Below, one piece after another: positions 1-9,016 of a stretch of DNA of 64,000 nucleotides (the stretch's first letter is position 1; the number at the start of each line of letters is the position of its first letter). The notes beneath the pieces are model-generated. The model ran no database searches. It was not told the origin of the DNA and saw only the letters and a list, made by a program, of their open reading frames with translations. The stretch comes from Enterobacter sp. CC120223-11 (GTDB lineage: Bacteria; Pseudomonadota; Gammaproteobacteria; Enterobacterales; Enterobacteriaceae). A program made the translations under genes and the position numbers. Location: positions 1-64,000 of the forward strand of contig NZ_OBEF01000017.1 of the NCBI RefSeq assembly GCF_900215375.1, read 5' to 3'.

Positions 1-95
1 ATAAGCTTTATAAGCTTTATAAGCTTTATAAGCTTTATAAGCTTTATAAGCTTTATAAGCTTTATAAGCTTTATAAGCTTTATAAGCTTTATAAG
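1..95. repeat. 9-bp tandem repeat (ATAAGCTTT), about 10.5 copies
   Basis: Ten perfect copies of ATAAGCTTT plus a partial copy (ATAAG) begin at the first base, so the array probably extends beyond the window. Each unit holds a HindIII-type AAGCTT and a TATAAG that resembles a -10 element. Read in frame 1 the array encodes Ile-Ser-Phe repeats with no stop, in the same frame as the HEPN gene downstream. It may be an upstream variable-number repeat or coding sequence of a longer protein; the strong ribosome binding site at 157-163 favours the former. Confidence 0.95.
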
Positions 96-171
96 TAATT
101 TAAATGATATATCAATGAAAGGTCGAGTCATATCAACACTGAACCTCAAATTTAATAGAAGGATCATCCGC

Positions 172-1638
172 ATGAATCTTGGATGGGAAGACTTAGAAAA
201 TATCCAATCAAACCATTGGCAATTAAAAGAAAGTGATCGTATTTCAAACAACTTTCACTCTTTCGAAATATTTCGAGACGACAAGCTTAGTTTAAAATTA
301 AAAATAACATACAAACTTGTTAATCAACATTTTTCAAATGATTACTTTTATAAAGAACCAGAAAGAAGAGCTGGTGAGGTATACGTAACTGATGGTTTTC
401 TTACCTTAGAAAATATTTTCGATGAAAATGTCAGGTTAGAAATCACTGGCATAACATTAATTAATAAAAATATCGTACACAATGAGCATGAAATCGTTGC
501 TACAATTACGTGTGCAATAAATAACCTAAAAAAATCAAATGATTCAGAAAATAATTTAGGAAAGGATAAATTCACAATTGACTGGATTACAAATCTGGAT
601 ATTGGGAATTATCATTGGAGTTCAAGTGTTAACGAAAAAAGTGAGAAAAAAACAACTAGAGATTTTAAGTCAGTAAACAACACCATTTCATTCACTGAGA
701 ATCGAGATAATTTTTCGAGCAACTCAAATTGCTGTAACATTCGGATTAATAATTTGGATGTTTTTTTTGGAAGAACGGATTGTCCAAACATTGATAAAAA
801 ATACAACCCTGGATTCATTCTTTATAGTGAAAAGTGTAACAGCGATCTGAGAAAGAAAATAAGAAACGCATTATCATTTATATTGGGTTGCAAATTAATC
901 CATATTTCAAGTGTTTTAAAAGATGAGAATTATAATTCTGTTGAATGCGAAATCCATACACAATCGGCAATAAATGATCTTTATCATTCATCTTATAGCC
1001 TTCCTCCTTCACCGCTACATCCTGCAGATACAAATTATTTATTCCTTGGAGAAAACGAAATTGGATTAATGGTTCAGAAGATTGTAACTTCTTATGATGA
1101 TTATGATTTTTCGCATTTTTCATGGCTATATTGGCATGCCGTAGCTTCTCCTTTACACCTCAAGGGTGTTGGGTTTGGAGCCAGCTTAGAATTCATCCAA
1201 CGTAAATATATAGAAAACAATGCCACTGACTTCAACCAAAAACTTATCAGCAAAGCTTTATGGAAGCCCCTTTATAAATCGTTAAGTACAATCTTAGAGG
1301 ATTCCACCGGCTTATCTGAGGATGAAAGAAGATTACTTTCAAATAAACTATCAAGTTTGAATCAAACTCCACACTCAATTTTAACAAGTAGATTTTATGA
1401 ACTACTAAACCTTTCTTTAGGAGATTTAGAATTGATAAGCTTCAAACAACGCAATAACTCCGCTCACGGAAACAAATCTGATGAGGTCGGAATAATCCCG
1501 TTGGTTCGTGAAGTGAAAATTTTGAGGATATTATGCAATCGTATAATATTGAGAATCTACAACCTTTCCGATTATTACAATGACTTTTATAGCTTAGGCT
1601 TTCAAACACGACATCTGAGTGATTCAATCCCCAAATAA
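172..1638 (+). CDS. Apea-like HEPN domain protein, candidate anti-phage RNase
   Basis: AT-rich gene encoding 488 residues from this start. The C-terminal part carries R-N-N-S-A-H (Arg427 to His432), the R-x4-H motif of HEPN ribonucleases, in a helical region resembling the Apea-like HEPN family; the N-terminal 300 residues are not recognised. HEPN proteins of this kind are typically RNases in phage abortive infection or toxin systems, so defence is an inference. ATG 172 is preferred because AGAAGGA stands 8 nt upstream; an in-frame ATG at 115 has no Shine-Dalgarno sequence, and the frame is open back to position 1. Low G+C and the adjacent dead integrase indicate horizontal transfer. No partner gene is visible. 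Confidence 0.7.
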   Translation: MNLGWEDLENIQSNHWQLKESDRISNNFHSFEIFRDDKLSLKLKITYKLVNQHFSNDYFYKEPERRAGEVYVTDGFLTLENIFDENVRLEITGITLINKNIVHNEHEIVATITCAINNLKKSNDSENNLGKDKFTIDWITNLDIGNYHWSSSVNEKSEKKTTRDFKSVNNTISFTENRDNFSSNSNCCNIRINNLDVFFGRTDCPNIDKKYNPGFILYSEKCNSDLRKKIRNALSFILGCKLIHISSVLKDENYNSVECEIHTQSAINDLYHSSYSLPPSPLHPADTNYLFLGENEIGLMVQKIVTSYDDYDFSHFSWLYWHAVASPLHLKGVGFGASLEFIQRKYIENNATDFNQKLISKALWKPLYKSLSTILEDSTGLSEDERRLLSNKLSSLNQTPHSILTSRFYELLNLSLGDLELISFKQRNNSAHGNKSDEVGIIPLVREVKILRILCNRIILRIYNLSDYYNDFYSLGFQTRHLSDSIPK

Positions 1639-1674
1639 AAGTGATGTTTGATTTCTGATTTACAAACATTAAAA

Positions 1675-1690
1675 CTGGATATATATACAG
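1675..1690. promoter_or_regulatory. LexA (SOS) box-like palindrome
   Basis: CTG-N10-CAG with an alternating AT core (CTGGATATATATACAG) differs from the usual enterobacterial LexA consensus by one base. It lies 34 bp before the integrase start codon and just after the HEPN gene. SOS control of phage functions is well known; here it is inferred from sequence only. Confidence 0.6.
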
Positions 1691-1699
1691 TTAAATTTA

Positions 1700-1723
1700 G
1701 CCTTCAGACATGAGGGCTTTTTT
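1700..1723 (+). terminator. Hairpin with T-run abutting the integrase start
   Basis: GCCTTCA and TGAGGGC form a 7-bp stem (one G-T pair) over a GACA loop, followed by six T. It can act as a rho-independent terminator for upstream transcripts. The right arm contains GAGGG, the only plausible ribosome binding site for the integrase ATG at 1724, so the same hairpin could mask translation. Confidence 0.65.
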
Positions 1724-2742
1724 ATGGCAGTACGAAAACTCGACACAGGAAAATGGATTTGTGAATGCAACCCCGCCGGGCACAGTGGACGGCGTGTGCG
1801 TAAGCTGTTTGCCACTAAAAGCGAAGCATTAGCTTTTGAGCGCCACACTATAGATGAAACGAAGGCTAAGCCCTGGCTGGGTGAATCGGTAGACCCCCGG
1901 ACTCTGAAAGACGTCGTAGAACTCTGGTTCAAGCTGCACGGCAAATCCCTGACCGCTGGCAAACATGTTTACGACAAGCTGGTCTTGATGATCGATGCTC
2001 TCGGAAACCCTCTCGCTACTGATCTCAGATCGAAATTATTCGCGCATTAACGTGACAAGCGGCTGACAGGTGAAATCTACTTTAGTGAGAAGTGGAAGAA
2101 AGGTGCCAGCCCGGTAACTATCAATCTGGAGCAAAGCTATCTGAGTAGCGTTTTTAGTGAGTTGGAACGGCTCGGAGAATGGACAGCACCAAACCCACTG
2201 GAAAGCATGCGCAAGTTCACGATTGCCGAAAAGGAAATGGCCTGGCTTACACATGAACAAATCACAGAACTTCTCTACGACTGCGAGCGTCAAAGCCCCC
2301 ACTCGCTCTGGTTGTGAAAATCTGTCTGAGCACCGGAGCACGCTGGCGCGAAGCAGTGAACCTCACGCGATCTCAAGTCACGAAATACTGAATCACGTTT
2401 GTCAGAACTAAGGGCAAAAAAAACCGCAGCATTCCGATAAGCGAAGAGCTGTATGAGGAAATTATTGCCCTGGATGGCTTCAATTTCTTTACTGACTGCT
2501 ACTCCCAGTTTTCAGCTGTGATGGACAGGACTTCCATTATCCTTCCTCGTGGGCAGCTTACTCACGTTCTGCGGCATACCTTCGCAGCACACTTTATGAT
2601 GTCCGGTGGGAACATCCTTGCCTTACAAAAAACCCTTGGACACCACGATATAAAAATGACAATGCGCTATGCTCATTTAACCCCAGATCACCTTGAAACC
2701 GCCTTACGTTTCAACCCGTTAGCTACTATGCATGCTAGTTAA
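1724..2742 (+). pseudogene. int: Broken P2-like phage integrase (tyrosine recombinase)
   Basis: The three reading frames together restore a roughly 339-residue integrase of the P2 type. The N-terminal arm-binding and core-binding parts read to a TAA at 2048-2050, then continue in the same frame. A one-base deletion near 2297-2301, in a run of C, shifts the frame. A TGA at 2389-2391 interrupts the catalytic domain. The C-terminal part keeps the HVLRHTFAAHF box, the LGH box and the tyrosine in MRYAHLT. With two stops and one frameshift it cannot make a full protein. It marks a decayed P2-like prophage or island and sits between two AT-rich cargo genes. Confidence 0.93.
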
Positions 2743-2771
2743 AACTGAAATATTCTTTACATCTCTGTTTT

Positions 2772-2818
2772 ATGAGGAATAAAAGATGATACTATCATCA
2801 CACATTCCTCATATTTTT
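2772..2818 (+). terminator. Long interrupted hairpin followed by a T-rich tract
   Basis: ATGAGGAAT (2772-2780) pairs with ATTCCTCAT (2804-2812). Inside, GATGAT (2785-2790) pairs with ATCATC (2794-2799) around an ACT loop, leaving two 4-nt internal loops. ATTTTT follows. It could terminate integrase transcription or act as an attenuator or RNA structure in the leader of the gene at 2842. Confidence 0.6.
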
Positions 2819-2841
2819 CTAAAACAGCGCTTCATATTAAA

Positions 2842-3600
2842 ATGTTAAAAGAAAAAATCATTAGCCTATTTTTATTTACATCAATAGCTCTACTCTCCTT
2901 TTGTACCTTTTCAAAAGGAGGTAATGTTCACGTTAATGGATACTTTAGAAGTAATGGTACTTATGTACAACCGCACTACCGTACAGCACCAGACCATAAC
3001 TTTTATAACAATTGGAGCACAAGAGGCAATGTAAACCCTTATACGGGTAGAGCAGGCACAAAAGAATATCCTTCTAATTCATACCCAAATCTTGGCAACC
3101 CATCTTATCACTCAAATTCTGTCACACCTAATTCCTATAGCTCTAACCCTATAAATTCCTCTCCTCCTAAAAGTAACAATTATTACTCTGGAGAAAATTT
3201 CATGGAAATACAAAAGAAAAAAGACATAGAACGAGCAAAATATTGGAAGTTGAAAGGGTATAACTTCGATCCAAATTACACAACAAGTTTTATGATGGAT
3301 CAAAAAGTCAAAGATATAGAAAGAGCAAAGTACTGGAAGTTGCAAGGATATGAATTTGATGCAAACTATACTACAAGTTTTATGATGGACCAAAAAGTCA
3401 AAGACATACAAAGAGCTAAATACTGGAATGCTAAAGGTTACAACTTTGATGCTAATTATATGACTGATTTTATGATGGATCAGAAAGTTAAAGATATTCA
3501 GAGAGCGGCTTACTGGAAAACTAAAGGGTTGGATTTCAATCCTAACTACATGACAGATTTCATGATGGATATGGAAGCTAAAAATAGAGGCGTCCATTAA
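2842..3600 (+). CDS. Exported protein with four 30-residue repeats, function unknown
   Basis: 252 residues. Residues 1-24 form a basic start and hydrophobic segment typical of a signal peptide; Cys21 is not in a proper lipobox. Residues 29-75 contain a motif (VNGYFRSNGTYV, then PHYRTAP and NVNPYTGRAGTK) that I recall from many small secreted bacterial proteins of unknown role. A Ser/Asn/Pro-rich linker follows, then four repeats of exactly 30 residues (128-157, 158-187, 188-217, 218-247), each with a RAKYWK-like core, an FD/FN-xNY segment and FMMD. The DNA repeats every 90 bp between 3223 and 3582. No clear Shine-Dalgarno precedes the ATG. AT-rich and next to the dead integrase, so probably cargo. 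Confidence 0.75.
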   Translation: MLKEKIISLFLFTSIALLSFCTFSKGGNVHVNGYFRSNGTYVQPHYRTAPDHNFYNNWSTRGNVNPYTGRAGTKEYPSNSYPNLGNPSYHSNSVTPNSYSSNPINSSPPKSNNYYSGENFMEIQKKKDIERAKYWKLKGYNFDPNYTTSFMMDQKVKDIERAKYWKLQGYEFDANYTTSFMMDQKVKDIQRAKYWNAKGYNFDANYMTDFMMDQKVKDIQRAAYWKTKGLDFNPNYMTDFMMDMEAKNRGVH

Positions 3601-3775
3601 TCGCGAAAGTGCCGACAAAGTGGCGACAGCGGTTGGCAATACCCCGTAATCGTCACTTCTCACCACTAAACTAACTTATTGATTATCTTACAAGTCGCTG
3701 TTTTTACTAACCCGTTTACACAAATGTTTTTTTTGTAGCCTGAAATCCCGAACTCCATTCCGATCAACAAATTAC

Positions 3776-4138
3776 TCACCACGCCCCCTCCTCCCTGACC
3801 ATATGCACAATTCCGCACGGGCTCATGATCCAGCCTCCTTTAAAGCCTTCGGGCAAGGGTTCTACGGCATCGCACCGGACCACGCCCTTCTCTTCCAGCT
3901 GTTTTTCTGCCTGTGCAAAATTGGGAGTGAAAAGTTCCAGCCAGATTTCGGCCTGGCTCAGCGCCGGGGCTTCATCAATCCACAGCCGGTTGGGTCCGAG
4001 AACAAACCCTGTCGCGGGCGGCTTATCGGTGATTTCTTCCAGCCCCAGCGTATTGCGATAGAACGCTATCGTCTGCTGATACTGGTGCGGCGGCACTTTC
4101 AACGCGATATCAATCCCACCTTTAATCTCTGTCTTCAT
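3776..4138 (-). CDS. VOC (glyoxalase/bleomycin resistance-like) family protein
   Basis: 120 residues, the normal size for a one-module vicinal oxygen chelate protein. Visible family features are the first strand (IDIALKVPP), the helix with FYRNTLGLE, the central WLELF strand, and the C-terminal SPCGIVHMV strand with a possible metal-binding His. Members range from glyoxalase I-like isomerases to dioxygenases and antibiotic-binding proteins, so the substrate cannot be named. It is divergent from the SDR gene at 4266, sharing a 127-bp promoter region. It is the first gene to the right of the AT-rich island. Confidence 0.8.
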   Translation of the reverse strand: MKTEIKGGIDIALKVPPHQYQQTIAFYRNTLGLEEITDKPPATGFVLGPNRLWIDEAPALSQAEIWLELFTPNFAQAEKQLEEKGVVRCDAVEPLPEGFKGGWIMSPCGIVHMVREEGAW

Positions 4139-4265
4139 AACCAGGCCTCTGATTAAAAAACAATCACAATGGTTCAGTATGTCGCAGCATTACGCTTTGC
4201 GCCTGGCTTGCACCGCACAAGTTCTCACCCATACTTTTCAAAGGCGAAATGCGTGAGGAATAGTG

Positions 4266-5066
4266 ATGATGCTTCAGGGCAAAGTGGCCGTAATCTTCGG
4301 AGGCAGCGGCGCAATAGGCCGTTCGGTCGCGCTGGCGATGGCGCGGGAAGGTGCTCGGGTCTGGCTTCTCGCGCGCGAACAGGCTCGACTCGATAATGCT
4401 GTGGCCGAAGTACGCGCGGCAGGATTCAATGCAAATACCCTCATCGTTGATGCTCTTGATGAGCAATCCACGCTCGACCAGGCAGCAAAACTCGCCCAAC
4501 AAACCGGCGGAATTGACATCGTCGTGAATGCCACGGGTTTTATGCACGATCAGGGTAAAGGGATTCTGGCGCTCAGCCTGTCCGAATTCAGGCAAGGATT
4601 CGATCCGTTCTTATCAGCGATGTTCAATATTTCAAAAGCGGTGACACCACATATGGGTGGTGAGCGGGCGGGTGTCATTCTGACGGTCGTCGCACCCGCA
4701 GGCGCAATGGTGATGCCAAATCATCTGGGTCATATTGTCGGCTGCGCGGGCACTGAAGCATTTGTTAAATCGCTCGCCAGTGAGCTTGGACCAAAAAACA
4801 TTCGGGTGGTTGGCGTGCGTTCTCACGCCATTGTTGATGCGGTCGCAGCCGGGTCTTATACCGCCGAAATCTTTGCACCAAAGGCGCAGGCGATGGGCAT
4901 AACCGTAGAGCAGTGGTTAGGTGGCGCGGCGCAAAGCACAATGCTTAAACGCCTGCCTACGCTTGCAGAAGTGGCTGGGCTGATGACTTTCCTGGCATCA
5001 GAACGGGCAAATTCCATGACCGCCACCGTCGTTAACCTCACGGCAGGTGCAACCACCAGCGGCTAG
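4266..5066 (+). CDS. SDR-fold protein lacking the catalytic Ser-Tyr-Lys residues
   Basis: 266 residues with the short-chain dehydrogenase fold: nucleotide-binding GGSGAIG at residues 12-18, and NATG at 88-91 in place of NNAG. Where classical members have YxxxK, this protein reads C160-A-G-T-E164, and the strand that normally supplies the catalytic Ser reads TVVAPAG. The usual oxidoreductase chemistry therefore looks lost, or is carried out by other residues. GAGGAA at 4255-4260 suits ATG 4266 or ATG 4269; the GTG at 4263 is too close. The stop lies 1 bp from the convergent rcnA stop. The substrate is unknown. Confidence 0.8.
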   Translation: MMLQGKVAVIFGGSGAIGRSVALAMAREGARVWLLAREQARLDNAVAEVRAAGFNANTLIVDALDEQSTLDQAAKLAQQTGGIDIVVNATGFMHDQGKGILALSLSEFRQGFDPFLSAMFNISKAVTPHMGGERAGVILTVVAPAGAMVMPNHLGHIVGCAGTEAFVKSLASELGPKNIRVVGVRSHAIVDAVAAGSYTAEIFAPKAQAMGITVEQWLGGAAQSTMLKRLPTLAEVAGLMTFLASERANSMTATVVNLTAGATTSG

Positions 5067-5067
5067 A

Positions 5068-5922
<855 letters not shown>

Positions 5923-5959
5923 AGGGTGTTATCTCGTCAGGCATTGATGCGACGCATTC

Positions 5960-5974
5960 TACTCCCCCCCAGTA
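5960..5974. promoter_or_regulatory. RcnR operator
   Basis: TACTCCCCCCCAGTA reads TACT-G7-AGTA on the other strand and fits the known RcnR recognition pattern TACT-G6-N-AGTA. It lies 37 bp before rcnA and 50 bp before rcnR, where it can repress both in the absence of Ni or Co. Confidence 0.9.
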
Positions 5975-6024
5975 GATCGCCAATGGTATTATGGCCCCAC
6001 TTTTACCGCCGTGGAGAACCAAGC

Positions 6025-6297
6025 ATGTCCCATACTGTCCGTGATAAACACAAGCTGAAAACCCGCGCGAACAAAATTCAGGGTCAGGTTAACGCCCTGA
6101 AAAATATGCTCGATGAGCCGCACGAGTGCGCAGCAGTGCTGCAGCAAATTGCCGCCATTCGCGGGGCGGTGAACGGGTTAATGCGGGAAGTGATCAAAGG
6201 CCATCTGACGGAGCATATCGTCCATCAGGAAGATGAAGTTCAGCGCGAGGCCGATCTGGATGTGGTGCTGAAAGTACTCGATTCCTATATCAAATAA
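6025..6297 (+). CDS. rcnR: Ni/Co-responsive repressor RcnR
   Basis: 90 residues, the full length of the CsoR/RcnR family. It begins [20 protein letters not shown], and the metal-binding His3 and Cys35-region residues are present ([10 protein letters not shown], and His60 in [10 protein letters not shown]). It is a four-helix DNA-binding protein that releases the rcnA-rcnR promoters when it binds nickel or cobalt. ATG 6025 is chosen because it gives the canonical length and GTGGAG lies upstream; the frame extends further upstream, but that part would run through the operator. Confidence 0.94.
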   Translation: MSHTVRDKHKLKTRANKIQGQVNALKNMLDEPHECAAVLQQIAAIRGAVNGLMREVIKGHLTEHIVHQEDEVQREADLDVVLKVLDSYIK

Positions 6298-6304
6298 CCC
6301 GCTT

Positions 6305-6850
6305 TCACAGGCGGGCAATTCTCCCGACCATTTCTCGAATCTCCTCCTTGCCCAGCGGCGCGCGGTCCGTCACAAAATGCAGCGTCATCCCCTCGATAAA
6401 CGCATCCAGCGCGCGAGCCGTGGCCGAATCAAACCACTGCTCCAGCACCTGCTGGCTGCCCTGCATCCAGTTTTGCATTACGTTTTTGAGCGCCGGTTTG
6501 CAGCCGATAAACGCATACAGCTGATACATCAGCTCCATGTTGCGCGTCGTCGTGACCTGGGCGCTGAAAATCAGCTGCGTGATGGCGTCACAGGCCTGCT
6601 GTGGGGAGTTCACTTCGGCAAAAAATGCTTTGTACTGCACCAGCATGTCATCGGTGAAGCCGCTGAACGCTTCCTCCAGAAGCGCGTCGATACCGCTGAA
6701 GTAATACGTCATTGACCCCAGCGGCACATCGGCGCAGCTGGCGATTTTGCGGTGCGTGACGGCCTGAATACCATGCTGCGCGATGGTGTCCAGCGTCGCC
6801 TGCAGGATCCTTTCGCGTCGTTGCGGATCGTTGGGTCTACGGGCCATCAT
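6305..6850 (-). CDS. rcdA: TetR-family regulator RcdA (YbjK)
   Basis: 181 residues with an N-terminal TetR helix-turn-helix ([13 protein letters not shown], then [22 protein letters not shown]) and a variable C-terminal ligand domain. It is divergent from ybjJ, the same pairing as E. coli ybjK/ybjJ; E. coli RcdA is reported to activate csgD and other stress or biofilm genes. AAGGAA precedes the first of two adjacent ATGs. The likely operator at 6869-6882 lies between the two genes. Assignment to RcdA rests mostly on context, since the sequences of this family vary. Confidence 0.8.
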   Translation of the reverse strand: MMARRPNDPQRRERILQATLDTIAQHGIQAVTHRKIASCADVPLGSMTYYFSGIDALLEEAFSGFTDDMLVQYKAFFAEVNSPQQACDAITQLIFSAQVTTTRNMELMYQLYAFIGCKPALKNVMQNWMQGSQQVLEQWFDSATARALDAFIEGMTLHFVTDRAPLGKEEIREMVGRIARL

Positions 6851-6868
6851 TTTTCCTTATGTGATTTA

Positions 6869-6882
6869 TGTACAAATGTACA
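6869..6882. promoter_or_regulatory. Candidate TetR-type operator
   Basis: TGTACA-AA-TGTACA, two palindromic half-sites 18 bp before the rcdA start and 50 bp before ybjJ; another TGTACA occurs at about 6914. The position suits autoregulation and control of ybjJ. Inferred from symmetry only. Confidence 0.55.
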
Positions 6883-6931
6883 CAACCTTGCTAGTGTTGT
6901 CTCTCCCTCTTTTTGTACAGGCAGTATACGG

Positions 6932-8134
6932 ATGACGTCGCTTTCTTCCCGCCGGGCCCTGCAGTTGCGCATGTGGGCGCTGTTTATGTTCTTCTTTTTA
7001 CCGGGCCTGTTGATGGCCTCCTGGGCCACGCGAACGCCCGCCATCCGTGACATTCTGTCAGTGAACACCGCCGGAATGGGCATTGTGCTGTTTGGCCTGT
7101 CGATTGGTTCGATGAGCGGCATTCTCTGCTCGGCTTGGCTGGTGAAGCGCTTTGGCACCCGCAAGGTTATCCGCACCACCATGTCCTGTGCGCTGGTCGG
7201 GATGATGATGCTTAGCATCGCACTGTGGCTCGCCTCGCCTTACTGCTTCGCCTTTGGTTTGATGGTGTTTGGCGCAAGCTTTGGTGCCGCCGAAGTGGCG
7301 ATTAACGTTGAAGGCGCCGCCGTCGAACGTGAAATGAATAAGACCGTGCTGCCGATGATGCATGGCTTTTACAGCTTCGGCACGCTCGTTGGCGCAGGTA
7401 TCGGCATGGCACTCACGGCCTTTGGTCTGTCGGCCACCATCCATATTCTGCTGGCCGCGCTCTGCGGCATCGCGCCTATCGCCATTGCCATCAAAGCCAT
7501 TCCGGACGGCACAGGCAAAAACACGGCTGAAAACAGTGAGCATCACGAAAAAGGCGTTCCGTTCTGGCGCGACGGGCAGCTGATGCTGATTGGTGTGGTG
7601 GTGCTGGCGATGGCATTTGCCGAAGGCTCCGCTAACGACTGGCTGCCATTGCTGATGGTGGACGGTCACGGCTTCAGCCCGACCTCGGGCTCGCTGATTT
7701 ATGCAGGCTTCACCCTCGGCATGACCGTCGGGCGTTTCACCGGCGGCTGGTTTATCGACCGCTACAGCCGCGTGGCCGTGGTCCGCGCCAGTGCGATTAT
7801 GGGCGCACTCGGCATCGCACTCATTATTTTTGTCGACGTCGACTGGGTCGCTGGCGTCTCGGTTATCCTCTGGGGACTCGGCGCGTCGCTCGGCTTCCCG
7901 CTGACCATTTCCGCCGCCAGCGACACCGGCCCGGACGCACCCACCCGCGTCAGCGTTGTCGCCACCACTGGCTATCTGGCGTTCCTCGTTGGCCCGCCGC
8001 TGCTCGGTTTCCTCGGCGAACATTACGGCCTGCGCAGCGCCATGCTGGCGGTGCTGTCGCTGGTCATTGTCGCCGCCCTGGTGGCCCGCGCGGTCGCCAA
8101 ACCTGAATCTGAACCCGTTACGGAGAGTGCATGA
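6932..8134 (+). CDS. ybjJ: MFS transporter YbjJ
   Basis: 400-residue inner-membrane protein with about 12 hydrophobic segments. The first segment reads [19 protein letters not shown], followed by [10 protein letters not shown], and the protein is close to E. coli YbjJ throughout (for example [16 protein letters not shown] and [12 protein letters not shown]). It is a major facilitator; the substrate is not established. The start at 6932 matches the beginning of the family and excludes an upstream extension that would overlap rcdA. The stop overlaps the start of ybjI, so the two are translationally coupled. Confidence 0.9.
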   Translation: MTSLSSRRALQLRMWALFMFFFLPGLLMASWATRTPAIRDILSVNTAGMGIVLFGLSIGSMSGILCSAWLVKRFGTRKVIRTTMSCALVGMMMLSIALWLASPYCFAFGLMVFGASFGAAEVAINVEGAAVEREMNKTVLPMMHGFYSFGTLVGAGIGMALTAFGLSATIHILLAALCGIAPIAIAIKAIPDGTGKNTAENSEHHEKGVPFWRDGQLMLIGVVVLAMAFAEGSANDWLPLLMVDGHGFSPTSGSLIYAGFTLGMTVGRFTGGWFIDRYSRVAVVRASAIMGALGIALIIFVDVDWVAGVSVILWGLGASLGFPLTISAASDTGPDAPTRVSVVATTGYLAFLVGPPLLGFLGEHYGLRSAMLAVLSLVIVAALVARAVAKPESEPVTESA

Positions 8135-8946
8135 TGAGTATCAAACTGATTGCCGTCGATATGGATGGAACCTTTCTCAACGATGAAAAGCGCTACAACC
8201 GGACGCGCTTTCTCGCCCAGTATCAGCAGCTGAAGGAACAGGGCATTCGCTTTGTGGTCGCCAGCGGCAACCAGTACTGGCAACTGATCTCCTTCTTTCC
8301 GGAGATTGCCGATGAGATTGCCTTCGTGGCGGAAAACGGCGGTTGGGTAAGGGATGCAGGCCAGGACATCTTCAACTGCGAGCTGCCTTTAGCGCACTTC
8401 CGTCAGGTGGTGGACTTTCTCCACACCCTGCCGGACGTGGAAATCATCGCCTGCGGCAAACGCAGCGCCTATACGCTGAAGCGCTATAACGACGAACTGA
8501 AAGCGATGGCGGCGCTCTACTATCACCGCCTCGAATTGGTCGACAGCTTCGATAATCTGGACGATACCTTCCTGAAATTTGGCCTGAACCTGCCGGACAG
8601 GCTGGTGCCGGAGGTGCAGAAAGCCCTGCACGAAGGCGTCGGCGACCTGATGACCGCCGTCACCACCGGGCATGGCAACATCGACCTGATCATCCCGGGC
8701 GTGCATAAGGCCAACGGCCTGCGCATTCTGCAACAGCGCTGGGGCATTGAGGACAGTGAAGTGGTGACGTTCGGCGACAGCGGCAACGATCTGGAGATGC
8801 TACGCCAGGCAGGGTTTGGGTTTGCAATGCAGAACGCGTGCGAGGCAGCGGTTGAGGCCGCGAATCACCGCGCACCGCATAACAATGATGAAGGCGTTTT
8901 GCAGGTGATTGATAAAGTTTTGAGGCGGGAAGCGCCTTTTCATTAA
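8134..8946 (+). CDS. ybjI: HAD-superfamily sugar-phosphatase YbjI
   Basis: 270 residues, Cof-type HAD hydrolase. Motif I is DMDGTF with nucleophile Asp9, motif II is VASGNQ, and the C-terminal motif is FGDSGNDLEML. E. coli YbjI dephosphorylates flavin and sugar phosphates in vitro. ATG 8134 (MSIKLIAV) matches the family start and lies 8 nt after GGAG; ATG 8131 is also possible. It overlaps the ybjJ stop. A paralogue, ybiV, lies at 31332 in this window with the same [17 protein letters not shown] stretch. Confidence 0.92.
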   Translation: MSIKLIAVDMDGTFLNDEKRYNRTRFLAQYQQLKEQGIRFVVASGNQYWQLISFFPEIADEIAFVAENGGWVRDAGQDIFNCELPLAHFRQVVDFLHTLPDVEIIACGKRSAYTLKRYNDELKAMAALYYHRLELVDSFDNLDDTFLKFGLNLPDRLVPEVQKALHEGVGDLMTAVTTGHGNIDLIIPGVHKANGLRILQQRWGIEDSEVVTFGDSGNDLEMLRQAGFGFAMQNACEAAVEAANHRAPHNNDEGVLQVIDKVLRREAPFH

Positions 8947-8956
8947 CCGTTTGAAT

Positions 8957-9010
8957 GCCAGGTGGCGCTTCGCTTTACCTGGCCTACAGGTCCCGTAGGC
9001 CAGGTAAAAA
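8957..9010. repeat. REP/BIME element
   Basis: A palindromic unit (GCCAGGTGGCGCTTCGC, then TTACCTGGCCTACA) is followed by an inverted partial copy (GTAGGCCAGGTAAA). This is the typical REP pattern between the convergent genes ybjI and mdfA. Confidence 0.85.
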
Positions 9011-9016
9011 AACAGG

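Noticed and set aside
1-95. CRISPR-like array
   Set aside because: The units are 9 bp and directly abut with no spacers; it is a simple tandem repeat.
2786-2848. 20-codon frame before the repeat protein gene
   Set aside because: It has a ribosome binding site but lies in a hairpin and has no recognisable product, so it is mentioned as a possible leader only and not called as a gene.
5926-6024. N-terminal extension of rcnR
   Set aside because: The upstream ATG would place the coding region over the RcnR operator and the promoter; the 90-residue start at 6025 matches the family.
6932-8134. Several long minus-strand frames under ybjJ and similar frames under other GC-rich genes
   Set aside because: They are antisense shadows with His/Arg/Ala-rich composition and no ribosome binding sites.
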